Source: Adiantum capillus-veneris (taxonomy: Eukaryota; Streptophyta; Polypodiopsida; Polypodiales; Pteridaceae). From it: a stretch of DNA of 64,000 bases. The notes under the pieces were generated by a model. That model saw nothing but the letters and a program-made list of their open reading frames with translations, was not told the origin of the DNA and made no database searches. Below, piece after piece: positions 12,001 through 21,915 of the stretch. Position numbers and translations under genes: made by a program. The DNA is taken from assembly GCA_014529385.2 (NCBI GenBank), contig CM043960.1:125958043-126022042 (forward strand), written 5' to 3'. Position 1 is the stretch's first letter. Every line of letters starts with the position of its first letter.

Positions 12001-12398
12001 CGGCTCTGATACCATGAAACGAACGAGGAGATGGATCTCCCGGCTACACGGACCGCCTACAGATACACGTCGAACGAACCACCCGACCATAGCCACCATC
12101 CGGCAGCTCCCCCGTGCTGGGGCCAGCGTCCGAGGACATAGGCGTGCACCTGTAAGACCGAGCGTCCCATACCACCCGGCCTCACCTCCTCGAGGTGACC
12201 TCGTGCACTCCTAGCCTCGCGGGCTAACCACTGGCACTCCGCTAGTGGAGGTCGATAACTGTAAATGAGGCCTTGGTCTCCCTTTTATAATAATGGCCGG
12301 CCACATTGGCCGTGTTCACACTACGTCCGGCCGGACACTGGACGCCCATCCTGACGGCATCTGGGCTAGATCCCCTCTCCTGTGAGCGGGACATAACA
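12001..12398 (-). repeat. Element A 5' LTR and primer-binding site
   Basis: The minus-strand LTR occupies 12015-12398 (384 bases, TGTTATGTCCCGCTC to CGTTCGTTTCA). It is directly followed on the minus strand by TGGTATCAGAGCCG (12014-12001), the initiator-Met primer site. This orientation shows element A runs right to left. Confidence 0.92.
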
Positions 12399-12403
12399 CT
12401 CTC

Positions 12404-13923
12404 TCTGTGTGAGAAGAGCAGCAGAGACTAGATTGACCAGACTCCAGAGCCAATGCAACCTTGGGGAGACTTGAGAGGATGTGTCCGCAGGTTCAGTTTT
12501 AGAAACCTCGAACCAATTTTGGGCTTTTTGATACTTTGGTGACCTCAACTATGATGTATGGGGTGTAGATTTGGGGCCCCTCAATTGGTTCTCACGACAG
12601 AGCTTGTAGCACTAATGGATGGAGAGGCCCTTGGGATCTATGATTTCCTGGATGATTAGAGCCAAGGCCTCAGTACCTCATGAGATTATCAGAGCAGAGC
12701 AGCTGCCGCTCCGGTGGTGATTGAGGCAATTACTAGATCAATCTCTTTCATACATAGCTTGTGGGACCTTCCTAGGAATAGATATGCCTCGCTTGGTCTG
12801 ATTCTTCCCGACAGTTTGCCTTACAGGGAGACATGGCGTGCTAGTATGGACAAATGACTTCCTGGTTCCAAATGCACGGTTTTAGCATGGACATAGTCCC
12901 TTCAAGTACTCTTTGGAGGCCCCCTCTCTCACTGTGACATGGACAAAGATTAGTACTTATCCGCTAGGACTTGATTCAGATGGACACTAGGACTTGGATA
13001 GAGCCTACTCCGGTATTGGGCACAAAGATGGCTTTTTACAAAGAACTTTTTCTCCAACTCACGGATACACATTTATCATATGGGGTGCAGTGTGCTATTG
13101 GCCAGACATGCACATCCTCACACCAGCTTGAGATTGAGACTGGCAGATATAAAGGAGTTCCGGTTGAGGTCAGGGTATGTCGTGTATGCCATAGGGAGCT
13201 AGAGACAGAGCTGCATTACATATGTCATTGCTCCGCATACTATGAGATTCACGGGCGATTCCGTTGCTTGTTCAGGGAGGGTTTTGGACCACTTTCAAGG
13301 GTTATGGGATACGAGGATCAGAGATGCTTGGGTCTGTTCTTGCTTGAGCTGAGGAGACATAGAGATTGCTTGTTGAGGTGATCAAAGAGACAAACTCAAT
13401 GGCAGTTTACGGACTATTTCAGGCCAGCCATTACCACTAGACAGCCAGATAGACAGGTTCTGCAGCAGAGTCCGGATCCCATCTTCACTAGAGGCACAAT
13501 GATTGACTGTGCGATGGACCTAGGGAGATCCAGGCGTCCACGATTACAGAGGAGGGCATCCCAGCACAGACGGAGATTACAGAGAAGGATTTGGATTATT
13601 TTGTCGCGCCACGCACGACACCCAGTCAGGTTTTTGACCATGGAGGACATCGAGGAGATCCGACATCGACTGATGCTGGATTTACTCTGAGCTGGAGGAT
13701 TATCCCCTTCTTAGTAGCTTAAGTTTCTTGCATCCCTCATTACTTTGTACCTATGTATTGACTAGAGAGTCTCTAGTCTTTCCCCCACTTTCACTTTCAC
13801 TACAACATTTTGTTTAGGATGTTACTCTTTCTTTCAGCACACAGACTTTGTATTACATTCACCAGTATGTAACTTGTTGGTCTCATAGGTCATTTTGGCC
13901 TTTTGTGGACGTAATATATGATT

Positions 13924-13926
<3 letters not shown>
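12404..13926 (+). mobile_element. LINE ORF2 remnant, copy 2 (5'-truncated)
   Basis: Same LINE family as copy 1, starting within the thumb region (equivalent to about 1280 in copy 1) directly after a short CT run. It keeps the zinc-knuckle-like cluster VCRVC...LHYICHC near 13170-13225 and the C-terminal tail (LGLFLLELRRHRDC), then a basic Arg-rich stretch at 13499-13690. Frame changes and stops occur, for example between 12480 and 12970, so it is dead. 5' truncation is the usual result of incomplete target-primed reverse transcription. The 3' UTR shares TCATAGGTCATTTTGGCC (about 13886-13903) with copy 1 and again ends TTTCAT followed by (CT)n. Confidence 0.88.

Positions 13927-13973
<47 letters not shown>
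13927..13973. repeat. (CT)n microsatellite at LINE copy 2 3' end
   Basis: About 47 bases of TC repeat directly after the LINE 3' terminus, the same arrangement as at 2749-2793. Confidence 0.95.
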
Positions 13974-13978
<5 letters not shown>

Positions 13979-14237
13979 ACACATAGTCTCTCATGTGCTA
14001 GCATTTTTCCTTCTCTAGTGTTTTTACCAGATCGCAGGTTGCCCTCCTCTGTCTTCATCTGCCCCTGGAGACCCTTCTACCTACAGTTCCTTTGCGGTTC
14101 AGGGGCACGCATCATGACGAGGTTGCTCTCAGAGGTTCCACATTAGGAGGTTGCTGCTGTCCCCCATTGGATTTGAGAGGTTGTGCAACTATTGCCGCTG
14201 TTTTCAGCCATACCTGTCCATCTTCCGCTGCCAATTG
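13974..14237. other. Unannotated stretch
   Basis: 264 bases between the CT tract and the first LTR of element C. No gene, repeat or motif recognised. It ends AATTG, which nearly matches ATTTG on the far side of element C. Confidence 0.5.
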
Positions 14238-14860
14238 TGTCACAACTCAGTGACGTGGCTGCCCAGTACATACACCCTTTGGCATGGACAGCCTTGGCAT
14301 GAGAAAAATCTGGCTGCGGCTGCATCTTACGCAAAATGCTGACGTGGCATGGCTGTACGGCAGCCCCCCCGCGTTTTACGGGCAGTTGTACGGCAGCTTT
14401 TCCTTACGCTGTTTATGGCAGAGTTCTGGGTTTCTTTTTGTCTACGCAAGGCTATGCAAGGAGTGGGATGCTTTTGGGCCTTGCTTTAATTCCCTAATGA
14501 GGGCTTGTGAGAGTAAAAATTGAAGATGCTTTAATTTTTGAAGGCTTTTAATTTTCAGCTTTTGGGGCTCTGCTTTTGGCATCCCTTGTAAACTCTTTAA
14601 ATACGTGGGCAGGTCTCCCACTTCTCAGAGCATCTGGACCCAGAGTCTGAGAGTGAGAGGCTCCCACTTGCATTGTACTTTGAGTTGCAGATTAATACAA
14701 AAAGAAATACCGAAAGGGGCGCCAGTCTTTGGGGCCAACATCTCTAGGCACGGAAGTCCGCCGGGCCAGTGTCGAATCAATTGTGAACTGTGAACTGTTT
14801 GAAGTGATTTCTTGTGGTGTCGCGGTAGATTCTCGACTTGGAGTGTCCAAGTCTATTACA
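14238..14860 (+). repeat. Element C 5' LTR
   Basis: 623 bases from TGTCACAACTCAGTGACG to GTCTATTACA, with a TTTAAATA box near 14595. One base later TGGTATCAGAGC (14862-14873) gives the initiator-Met primer site. Partner LTR at 20204-20837. Confidence 0.93.
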
Positions 14861-14873
14861 GTGGTATCAGAGC

Positions 14874-16560
14874 ACGGCCAATTTCTCTTCTACGGGAAAT
14901 CAGATCCTTTTTCCGCGGCACTTATGGCTTGAGACGGAGGTCAGGCGACTTCCTCTGCATCCGGAGATGAGGGAAGAGATCACTACGAAGATTCACGCGA
15001 GGAGTATAGCCTGCCTCGGCCTACTCAGGCGGAGATCAAAGAGATGGGGCGTCGATGATTGATCGGCGATGCAACAAAGATGATGCTAAATTTTGCGAAG
15101 GACCCGAAATTTGCAAAATTTATGAGCTAGACCTCCTTCGACGAGGTGCATGCACAGTGGCGGCAGACCACAGAACGACCCCTCAAACCGGTTCTCAAGA
15201 AACCTCCTTCTCTGTTATGTCCCGCTCTCACAGGAGAGGGGATCTAGCCCAGATGCCGTCGGGATGGGCGTCCAGTGTCCGGGCGGACGTAGTGTGAACA
15301 CGACCAGTGTGGTCGGCCATTATTATAAAAGGGAGGCCAAGGCCTCATTTACAGTTATCGACCCCCACTGGCAGAGTGCCAGTGGTTAGCCCGCGAGGCT
15401 AGGAGTGCGCCAGGTCACCTCGAGGAGGTGAGGGCGGGTGGTATGGGACGCTTGGTCTTACAGGTGCACGCCTACGTCCTCGGGCGTTGGCCCCAGCACG
15501 GGGGAGCTGCCGGATGGTGGCTTTGGTCGGGTGATTCGTCCGACGTGTATTTGTAGGCGGTCTGTGTAGCCGGGAGATCCTATCTCATCGTTCGTTTCAT
15601 GGTATTAGAGCTTAATTAAATGGAAGGGTCAATCTGAAAGGTTTGCTACTTGGGAACCTGATAGAGCTTTGAAAGCTCAGTATCCCCACTTCATTGATGA
15701 GGACATCAATGGTTCTTAAGGGGGAAGTATATCATGTCCTGCTCCACAGGAGAGGGGATCTAGCCCAGATGCCGTCGGGATGGGCGTCCAGTGTCGGGGC
15801 GGACGAAGTGTGAACACGGCCAGTGTGGCCGGCCATTATTATAAAAGGGAGGCCAAGGCCTCATTTACAGTTATCGACCCCCACTGGCAAAGTGCCAGTG
15901 GTTAGCGCGCGAGGCTAGGAGTGCGCGAGGTCACCTCGAGGAGGTTAGGCCGGGTGGTATAGGATTACAGCTTCGGAAAGGGTAAGAAAAAGGCAAAGAA
16001 GCCTAAATCTCGCCCCGTGGTTGACAGTTCTACAGAGGACACGTCTTCAGATAGTTCGGACTCTGATGGCAACATCTCTTATGCAAAGAAGAAGAATTTT
16101 TATAAAGCCAACCAGTATGACTTTCTGGAAGATAAAAGCAAGAAAGTCCGAGAGTTTAAGGAAGGTGGACAGTCAATTAAATTTGACACATTTTCTGGTT
16201 ATATAGATGCTTCGAAGGCTTTGTCTTTTATACAGCAGTTTGACATAGCTTTCTCAGGAGGGCGTTACTCCGAGCACTCCAAGATTCGGTGAGCTGCCTC
16301 TTATTTTAAGGGAAATGCTCGAACTTGGTGGTCCACGCTTCTATTAAACAAGACGGTGCCAATTAAATGGCTGAAATTCGAAAGGCTTTTTATTTCTTCT
16401 TGGCTGACTTAAGAGTATGAACGCGACATACAAGCTGCTTGGAACCATCTTCGGATGACCAAGAAGGATACAGTGGATGCTTATTGCGAGAGATTCTGGA
16501 ACTCTTTTCAACCCGCCTCTTTATTTAAGAAGATCTCGTTCAAAGAACGAGGGACATAAG
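14874..16560 (+). pseudogene. Element C gag (fossil, split by element D)
   Basis: Gag coding sequence before and after the element D insertion. The right part (about 15964-16550) shows an acidic Ser/Asp-rich stretch (SSDSSDSDGN) followed by a capsid-like domain (FDTFSGYIDASKALSFIQQF, GNARTWW, YCERFWNSF), the retrotransposon gag pattern. No zinc knuckle was recognised. Broken in several places. Confidence 0.75.
15213..15963 (+). mobile_element. Element D: internally deleted A/B-family element nested in C
   Basis: 5' LTR 15213-15599 (387 bases), a primer site (TGGTATTAGAGC, 15600-15611), then only about 118 internal bases matching the end of the A/B chromodomain and polypurine tract, then a partial 3' LTR 15730-15963. 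It sits in element C's gag. Almost all of the interior is missing, so it was non-autonomous at best, or shrank after insertion. Confidence 0.9.
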
Positions 16561-17855
16561 AATTTGGTGGCAGATGCTTTGTCTCGGAAGCCGTTGGTTC
16601 TGGCTATTGCAATACATCATAGAAGCTTCGAGGATATGGTCGATCAGTATGCCACAGATACAGATTTTGCAGACATTTTCACACGGATACGAGATGGGGA
16701 TACAGTAGCGGGATATTCCATTCGGGATGGCTACTTGATGAGGAAAACCATGTTGTGCGTTACACAGCCGTTGAGAGAAAAGGTTATGACCGAATGCCAC
16801 TGTCTGCCTTTTACGGGTCACCGTGGCATTGCTACCACCTTGAAAGGGGTAGAGAAATACTTTTTTTGGCCGAGACTCAAGAAGGATGTGGACGAGTTTG
16901 TGCGCAGTTGCTTGGTATGCCAGAAGGTAAGTTTGAGAGGCATAAAGAACAGGGATTGTTACAGCCTTTGCCTATATCCAGCCACCTCTGGGAAAGTATT
17001 GCATTGGATTTCATTTTTGATCTCTCGAGAACACAGAGTGGTCACGATGGTATCTGGACTGTTATCGACAGATTTAGCAAGCAGGTTCATTTCATTCCAG
17101 TGAAGAAAACAGTCAAGCCAGATCACTTAGCGAGACTGTTTGTGGCCCAGATCTTCAGATTACATGGCATGCCTGAGACGATTGTCTCCGACAGGGACCC
17201 CAGATTCACGAGTTTGTTTTGGAAGGCAATTTGGGAGAACATTGGCACGCGGTTGCAGTTCTCGTCATCTTTCCACCCGTAGATTGACGGGCAATCTGAG
17301 ATTGCCAATTCAGTGGTTTTAGATTTATTGAAGTCTTACATCTCGGATCAGAAGACTCAATGGGAAAAGTATCTACCTTTGGTGGAATTTGCCTATAATA
17401 ACGCGATACACTCTTCGACGGGGAAGGCGCCATTTGAGATTATTGAAGGTGCTGCGAAGGTTCCACCCTTCCTAAGCACGAAAGATAAGATTTTTGAAGC
17501 CGATGAGTGTTCCGCGATTTGGACACGGCTTTTGCCAAGCTCCGTGAGGCTTTGGAGATATCTTAAGAAAGATAGAAAAAGGCAGCAGATCGCCATCGTC
17601 GCGATTTGAAATTGAAGGAGAATGATTGGGTGCTCTTACGTTTTGAGAAGGCACGCCTGAGAAAGAAAAAGGGAAAGGAGAGGCTTTTTCCAAAGCTTTG
17701 TATACGATACTATGGACCTTTCCAGATCTCCGAAAAGATAAATGATGTCTCCTTCCGAATGAAACTGCCAGACACTTGGAGGATTCACAATGCATTTCAT
17801 GTGAGTCCCTTGAAACCTTTTAAAGGTGATGTGTCCGAAGATGGGGAGCTTGATG
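16540..17855 (+). pseudogene. Element C RNase H end and integrase (fossil)
   Basis: Starts with the RNase H tail signature NLVADALSRKP (about 16560-16595). It continues with the integrase zinc-binding domain (CHCLPFTGHRG...CLVCQK, about 16795-16930), the DDE core (ALDFIFDLSRTQ, IVSDRDPRFTS, EFAYNNAIHSSTG) and the C-terminal domain (YYGPFQISEKI, HNAFHVSPLKPF), ending where the solo LTR begins. Sequence clearly distinct from the A/B family. Broken in several places. Confidence 0.9.
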
Positions 17856-19406
17856 TGAAACCGGCCCGTGGGGCGGTAGGCTTTGGCTTTCACCCGAAAT
17901 TCTTTACTTTAGACACACACACACACATAGCACTTTGCAAAGGGAACCTGCGACGGGAATTAACACTTATGCACACACACAACTCGGAAGCTAGAATGCT
18001 CTGAGCAGACACCGACAACCTGTAGGCCCCAAAATTGGTGCCCCTTTCGGTATTTCTTTATACTTTAATAGAGGGAATAAAACCTGTGATTTCCTACGAG
18101 CTGTTCCGCATAATCCGGGCTGAAATTCACTTGTTCTGGCCCGATCTCCACAGCATAACTGTACTAGGACGCTTCACTGACAGTATCCCCACACAATAGA
18201 TGACTTTCCCGACGCATACGGACACTTTGTAAAACCTGGCGAGAATCTGCAGCACGCTGAATTCTCTGTTTTCTGCCCCGAAAATGCGCCAGATCACCTC
18301 TACAGTGGTCCCCTTGCGTCCCCGGACCTCCTGGGGGTATTAGGGACCATTTAGGGCCGAAACCTTAAACCTGCAAAAATACACAGCAGGCTGTAATTCC
18401 CTGTTTTGGGCTCCGTTTCACGAGCCGGTCGCATCCGTAGCAAGTCCTCGAGCGCCCGCACGTGTAGGTATACTTGCCCTTTGAATTGGACGAGATTTCT
18501 CACATGAAACCTCTCCAAATTCACCTGTACCTGCGGGGGATTAGCAACTAGCTAATCCAGTACCTGTGCAAGAGGCTTTTGCCTCGGCAAACGCGCATGA
18601 ACCTACACAACTGTACATTAGTCAAATGAAGAGCCCTCTTGTGGGGCATCACATAACTGCACGTAGGGGAGAGGGAGAGCAGTGTGTAGTGTGCAAGGCA
18701 TCACTCCTAGCACCACACTGTACATAGAGTGGAAAGAAAGCACTCCATAGCTCTTAACCTATGACAGTATGAAAAACGAGGCCTCCCAGCTTAATATTCA
18801 ACGCTACCTTTCATTGCATAAAGAAAGTACATTGAAATGTGCCACTTGGTACAATTACAAGCAATTCCCCGTTTCGGGGTTGCCGCCTAAAAATCTCCCG
18901 ACTGATTGCCCAGTTGACTTCGCGGCAGAGTTCTAAAATGTTCCCCTTGTCATTCCAGAGGTTATGATGCGAACACATTTCCTGGCCCAAAATAGGAGTT
19001 TCCTAAATTCTAGGGAATGGATGCCTTCGTTGGACTCCCACTGGTCATGTGACCATCTATCCTCATTGGGACCGTATCCAAAAGTACAATGTGGCCCAAT
19101 TGTCGGATACTTTCTGTTGGTGATCTCACCTTGACTTTATGCCTTTATTGAGTTTACTTCCTAGTATCCACCAACTTGCTAAGTGCGATGGGGGGACCTA
19201 CATGACCTTGGACTGAGCCTAGACATCCTCTTACTATACGAATTCCAGTGCCGACCAACTTCTCGTCTGCGCGTGAAACTACCGTTCACATTGGCCATAC
19301 AATGTCCGACCATTTGCAACTTCAAAAAGAGGGTCTCAAAAATAAAACAAAAATCATTGGAAAGAAACCAACAACTAAGGTTAGCAGTTGCCACGTCCTC
19401 GTGACA
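17856..19406 (-). repeat. Solo LTR (1551 bp) with TGATG target-site duplication
   Basis: On the minus strand it starts TGTCACGAGGACGTGGCAAC and ends CCGGTTTCA. TGATG lies directly outside both ends (17851-17855 and 19407-19411), a clean 5-base target duplication. No coding sequence inside. It shares the words GTGACGTGGC-like 5' start and AAATACCGAAAGGGGC (about 18034-18049, reverse) with element C's LTR, so the families are related. Likely the product of recombination between two LTRs of a full element. Confidence 0.9.
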
Positions 19407-20203
19407 TGATGAGCAACCCGAAGTGGAAGAAAACGAGGAGATCCTTGTTCCTGAATAGATATTGGCATATAAGGACAGAAAGAATAAGGGTAAAGTGAGA
19501 AGGCGGCTCTTAGTTAAATTCAAGAACTATCCTGCATTGGATGCGAAGTGGATGGAGGAGGAGGACCTAGTAGATACTCCTCATATTGTGAAACTTTACC
19601 TTGAAGCTTTTGGTTTAGCATAGTCTACTCCAAATGGAACCCCGAATTCAGCTTGGCCGGAGATCTGGTGTAGTGGGTTTGCACAAGAGGGGAGTTACTC
19701 CGCTCGTTTGTCAACAGATGCCTCGATTTTTGAATAATAGAGTCACTGATGTCTGTTTGAGCTTCAGGGATGCTGAGAGCTGACAGTAATTTGCTGTATG
19801 ACTTTATGAAATGGAATTCCGGATAATATGAAACTGATTTGTTCTTGACTTGTTTAAGTGCAGGAACTGATAGACGAAATGACTGCAACAGTTTGGTCTG
19901 AATGATCTCGATAGACATGGTTGCAATAGGGATTAGTCAATCGGGCATCTATGAGGTCTTGAGTGGATCTAGATGCGATTGCTAACTGCATTGCCGATAA
20001 ATCATGGTCTGAGATCCGAATGAATGTTGAATGTGATTTGTCATGTGATGTCAAGTGATGTCGTGTGATGTGGCTGTTGATTGGTACATGTCCTAGATGT
20101 CCGTTCCTAGTGCGTAGGTACTAACAGTCTAAGACAGTTTATGGCTCTTGTCTGTTTTGCAGGCGTAATCGAGGGCGATTACAATGCTTTCAAGAGGGGG
20201 GTA
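19407..20203 (+). pseudogene. Element C chromodomain and 3' untranslated region (fossil)
   Basis: Bases 19407-19623 hold the chromodomain end (RRLLVKFKNYPALDAKWMEE), terminating at TAG 19621-19623. It follows the solo LTR directly. From 19624 to 20191 there is an apparent 3' untranslated region with nothing recognisable, then the polypurine tract before the 3' LTR. Confidence 0.85.
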
Positions 20204-20837
20204 TGTCACAACTCAGTGACGTGGCTATCCAGTACATACACCCTTTGGCATGGACAGCCTTGCATGAGAAAAATCTGGCTGCGGCTGCATTTTACGTAAA
20301 ATGCTGACGTGGCATGGCTGTACGACAGCCCCCCCGGCATTTTGCGGCATGTTTTGCGGGCAGTTGTATGGCAGCTTTTCCTTACGCTGTTTACGGAAGA
20401 GTTCTGGGTTTCTTCTTGTCTATGCAAGGCTACGCAAGGAGTTGGAAGCTTGTAGGCCTTGCTTTAATTCCCTAATGAGGGCTTGTGAGAGGGAAATTGA
20501 AGATGCTTTAATTTTTTAAGGCTTTTAATTTTCAGCTTTTGGGGCTCTGGTTTTGGCATCCCTTGTAAACTCTTTAAATATGTGGGCAGGCCTCCCACCT
20601 CTTAAAGCATATGGACGCAGAGTCTGAGAGTGAGAGCCTCCCACTCGCATTGTACTTTGAGTTGTAGATTAATACAAAAAGAAATACCGAAAGGGGCGCT
20701 AGTCTTTGGGGCCAACATCTCTAGGCACGGAACTCCGCTGGGCCAGTGTCGAATTAATTGTGAAATGTGAACTGTTTGAAGTGATTTCTTGTGGTGTCGC
20801 GGTAGATTCTCGAATTGGAGTGTCCAAGTTTGTTACA
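20204..20837 (+). repeat. Element C 3' LTR
   Basis: Starts TGTCACAACTCAGTGACG and ends TTTGTTACA. Matches 14238-14860 with scattered substitutions and short length differences. Confidence 0.93.
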
Positions 20838-21569
20838 ATTTGTGAGAGACAGAGCTAGAGGTCACTCCTATTGCGGTTGCCCAGTCTAGGGAGTTCCATC
20901 CAGTCTTTGTACTTCCTCTTGCCCCCTTGAATGAAGCCACAGTCTTCCTGGGCTTTCAACATCGACGGTGCAGCCTTGTTCTATGCTTTTTCGCAGGTTT
21001 CTTGCCTTTAGTTGCTCGGCTCCTCCAGCTTGTGTTCCTCTTTTTCCTTTCTGGTTTGTTTTTTGGTTTGGAGGTGTCTTTTCCTTCTTGATTTTATTAG
21101 TCGTTTTTTTATTGTTTGTTTCTTTGTTTTGTGTGTGTTTGTGCTTGTTTGTGGATGTGGTCAGACTTGCTCTTGGAGGGGGGTGGTTTGTGTGGTTCCT
21201 TCTTGATTTTATTAGTCATTTTTTTAATTGTTTGTTTCTTTGTTTTGTGTGTGTTTGTGTATGCGTTCAAACTTGCTCTTGTGTTGGGAGGGTGGGGGGT
21301 GGGTTATGTGGGTCTGTGTTGGAAGGTAGGTCGCTCTCATATGAATTCTGAGATCGCTCTTTTATATGGAGGTTGCGTGCAGGGCATTGTCCTCCCATAC
21401 ACACACTCTTTCTTCTCTCTTGCCTTGAGGGGAAGAAGAAAAGATGGTCAAATCCCTCTAGCTCTTTCCATGCCTTTGAAAGACAGCAATACACATACAC
21501 GAGAACACAGGGTGAAGGAGCAGCATGCAAGAATGAGTGGGAGAGATAGTGCAAGTTTTTTTTTTTGTT

Positions 21570-21600
<31 letters not shown>

Positions 21601-21915
21601 GGGCGGCGTGTGGGGAGGGCCTGCTACTACTGGTGTGGGAGAAGCAACGTTGCTGCTCGCGTGTGGGCAGAGGAGGGCAAGTGGGTGCTAACAGATGGGG
21701 TAGAGGGCAGCGAGCGAGGGGGAAAGTGAGGGCTACGAGAGGGGGGGGAGGCGAAGTGTCTCTGCAGAGCAGAGAGTGAGCGCACTTTCATGGTTTATTC
21801 AGAAGTTTTGTGTAAACGACAAGAAGCTACAAATTGATTATTGAGATGTAAAACTACTGAAGCTTTCATTTGTTATACGTTTTGTAGCAACTCCTCATTA
21901 CATTTAATTTTGTAG
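20838..21915. other. Upstream region of RRP46 with direct repeat and T/G homopolymers
   Basis: Contains a roughly 100-base direct repeat (about 21082-21181 and 21199-21290; shared words CCTTCTTGATTTTATTAG and TTTCTTTGTTTTGTGTGTG), two T runs (21556-21566 and 21568-21579) and a G run of 24 (21580-21603). The long open frames here are low-complexity artefacts. I searched for the conserved first coding exon of RRP46 and did not find it. No promoter could be called. Confidence 0.6.

Larger units (their letters stand above)
2792..12398 (-). mobile_element. Element A: Ty3/Gypsy chromovirus fossil, minus strand
   Basis: A Ty3/Gypsy element read right to left: 5' LTR 12015-12398, initiator-Met-type primer site 12001-12014, gag with CCHC zinc finger, protease, reverse transcriptase, RNase H, integrase, chromodomain, polypurine tract, 3' LTR 2792-3153. 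It is interrupted between about 5660 and 9840 by element B, an opposite-orientation member of the same LTR family. Element sequence is also absent at that junction, so this is not a clean insertion. The coding region is broken in more than five places. The two LTRs are still readily alignable, so the element looks moderately young. The flanking CTCTC on both sides lies in a CT repeat. Confidence 0.88.
14238..20837 (+). mobile_element. Element C: Ty3/Gypsy chromovirus fossil with two nested insertions
   Basis: 5' LTR 14238-14860, primer site 14862-14873, gag, RNase H end, integrase, chromodomain, polypurine tract (AAGAGGGGGGTA, about 20192-20203), 3' LTR 20204-20837. Flanking bases AATTG and ATTTG are a near match for a 5-base target duplication. 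Most of protease and reverse transcriptase is missing. Inside lie element D (15213-15963) in gag and a solo LTR (17856-19406) in pol. LTR pairs differ at roughly several percent by eye, so it is older than element D and the solo LTR. Broken in more than five places. Confidence 0.9.

Noticed and set aside
20968-21691. Open frames of 127 and 191 codons upstream of RRP46
   Set aside because: Phe/Cys/Val-rich translations of T/G-rich direct repeats and homopolymers; no family resemblance.
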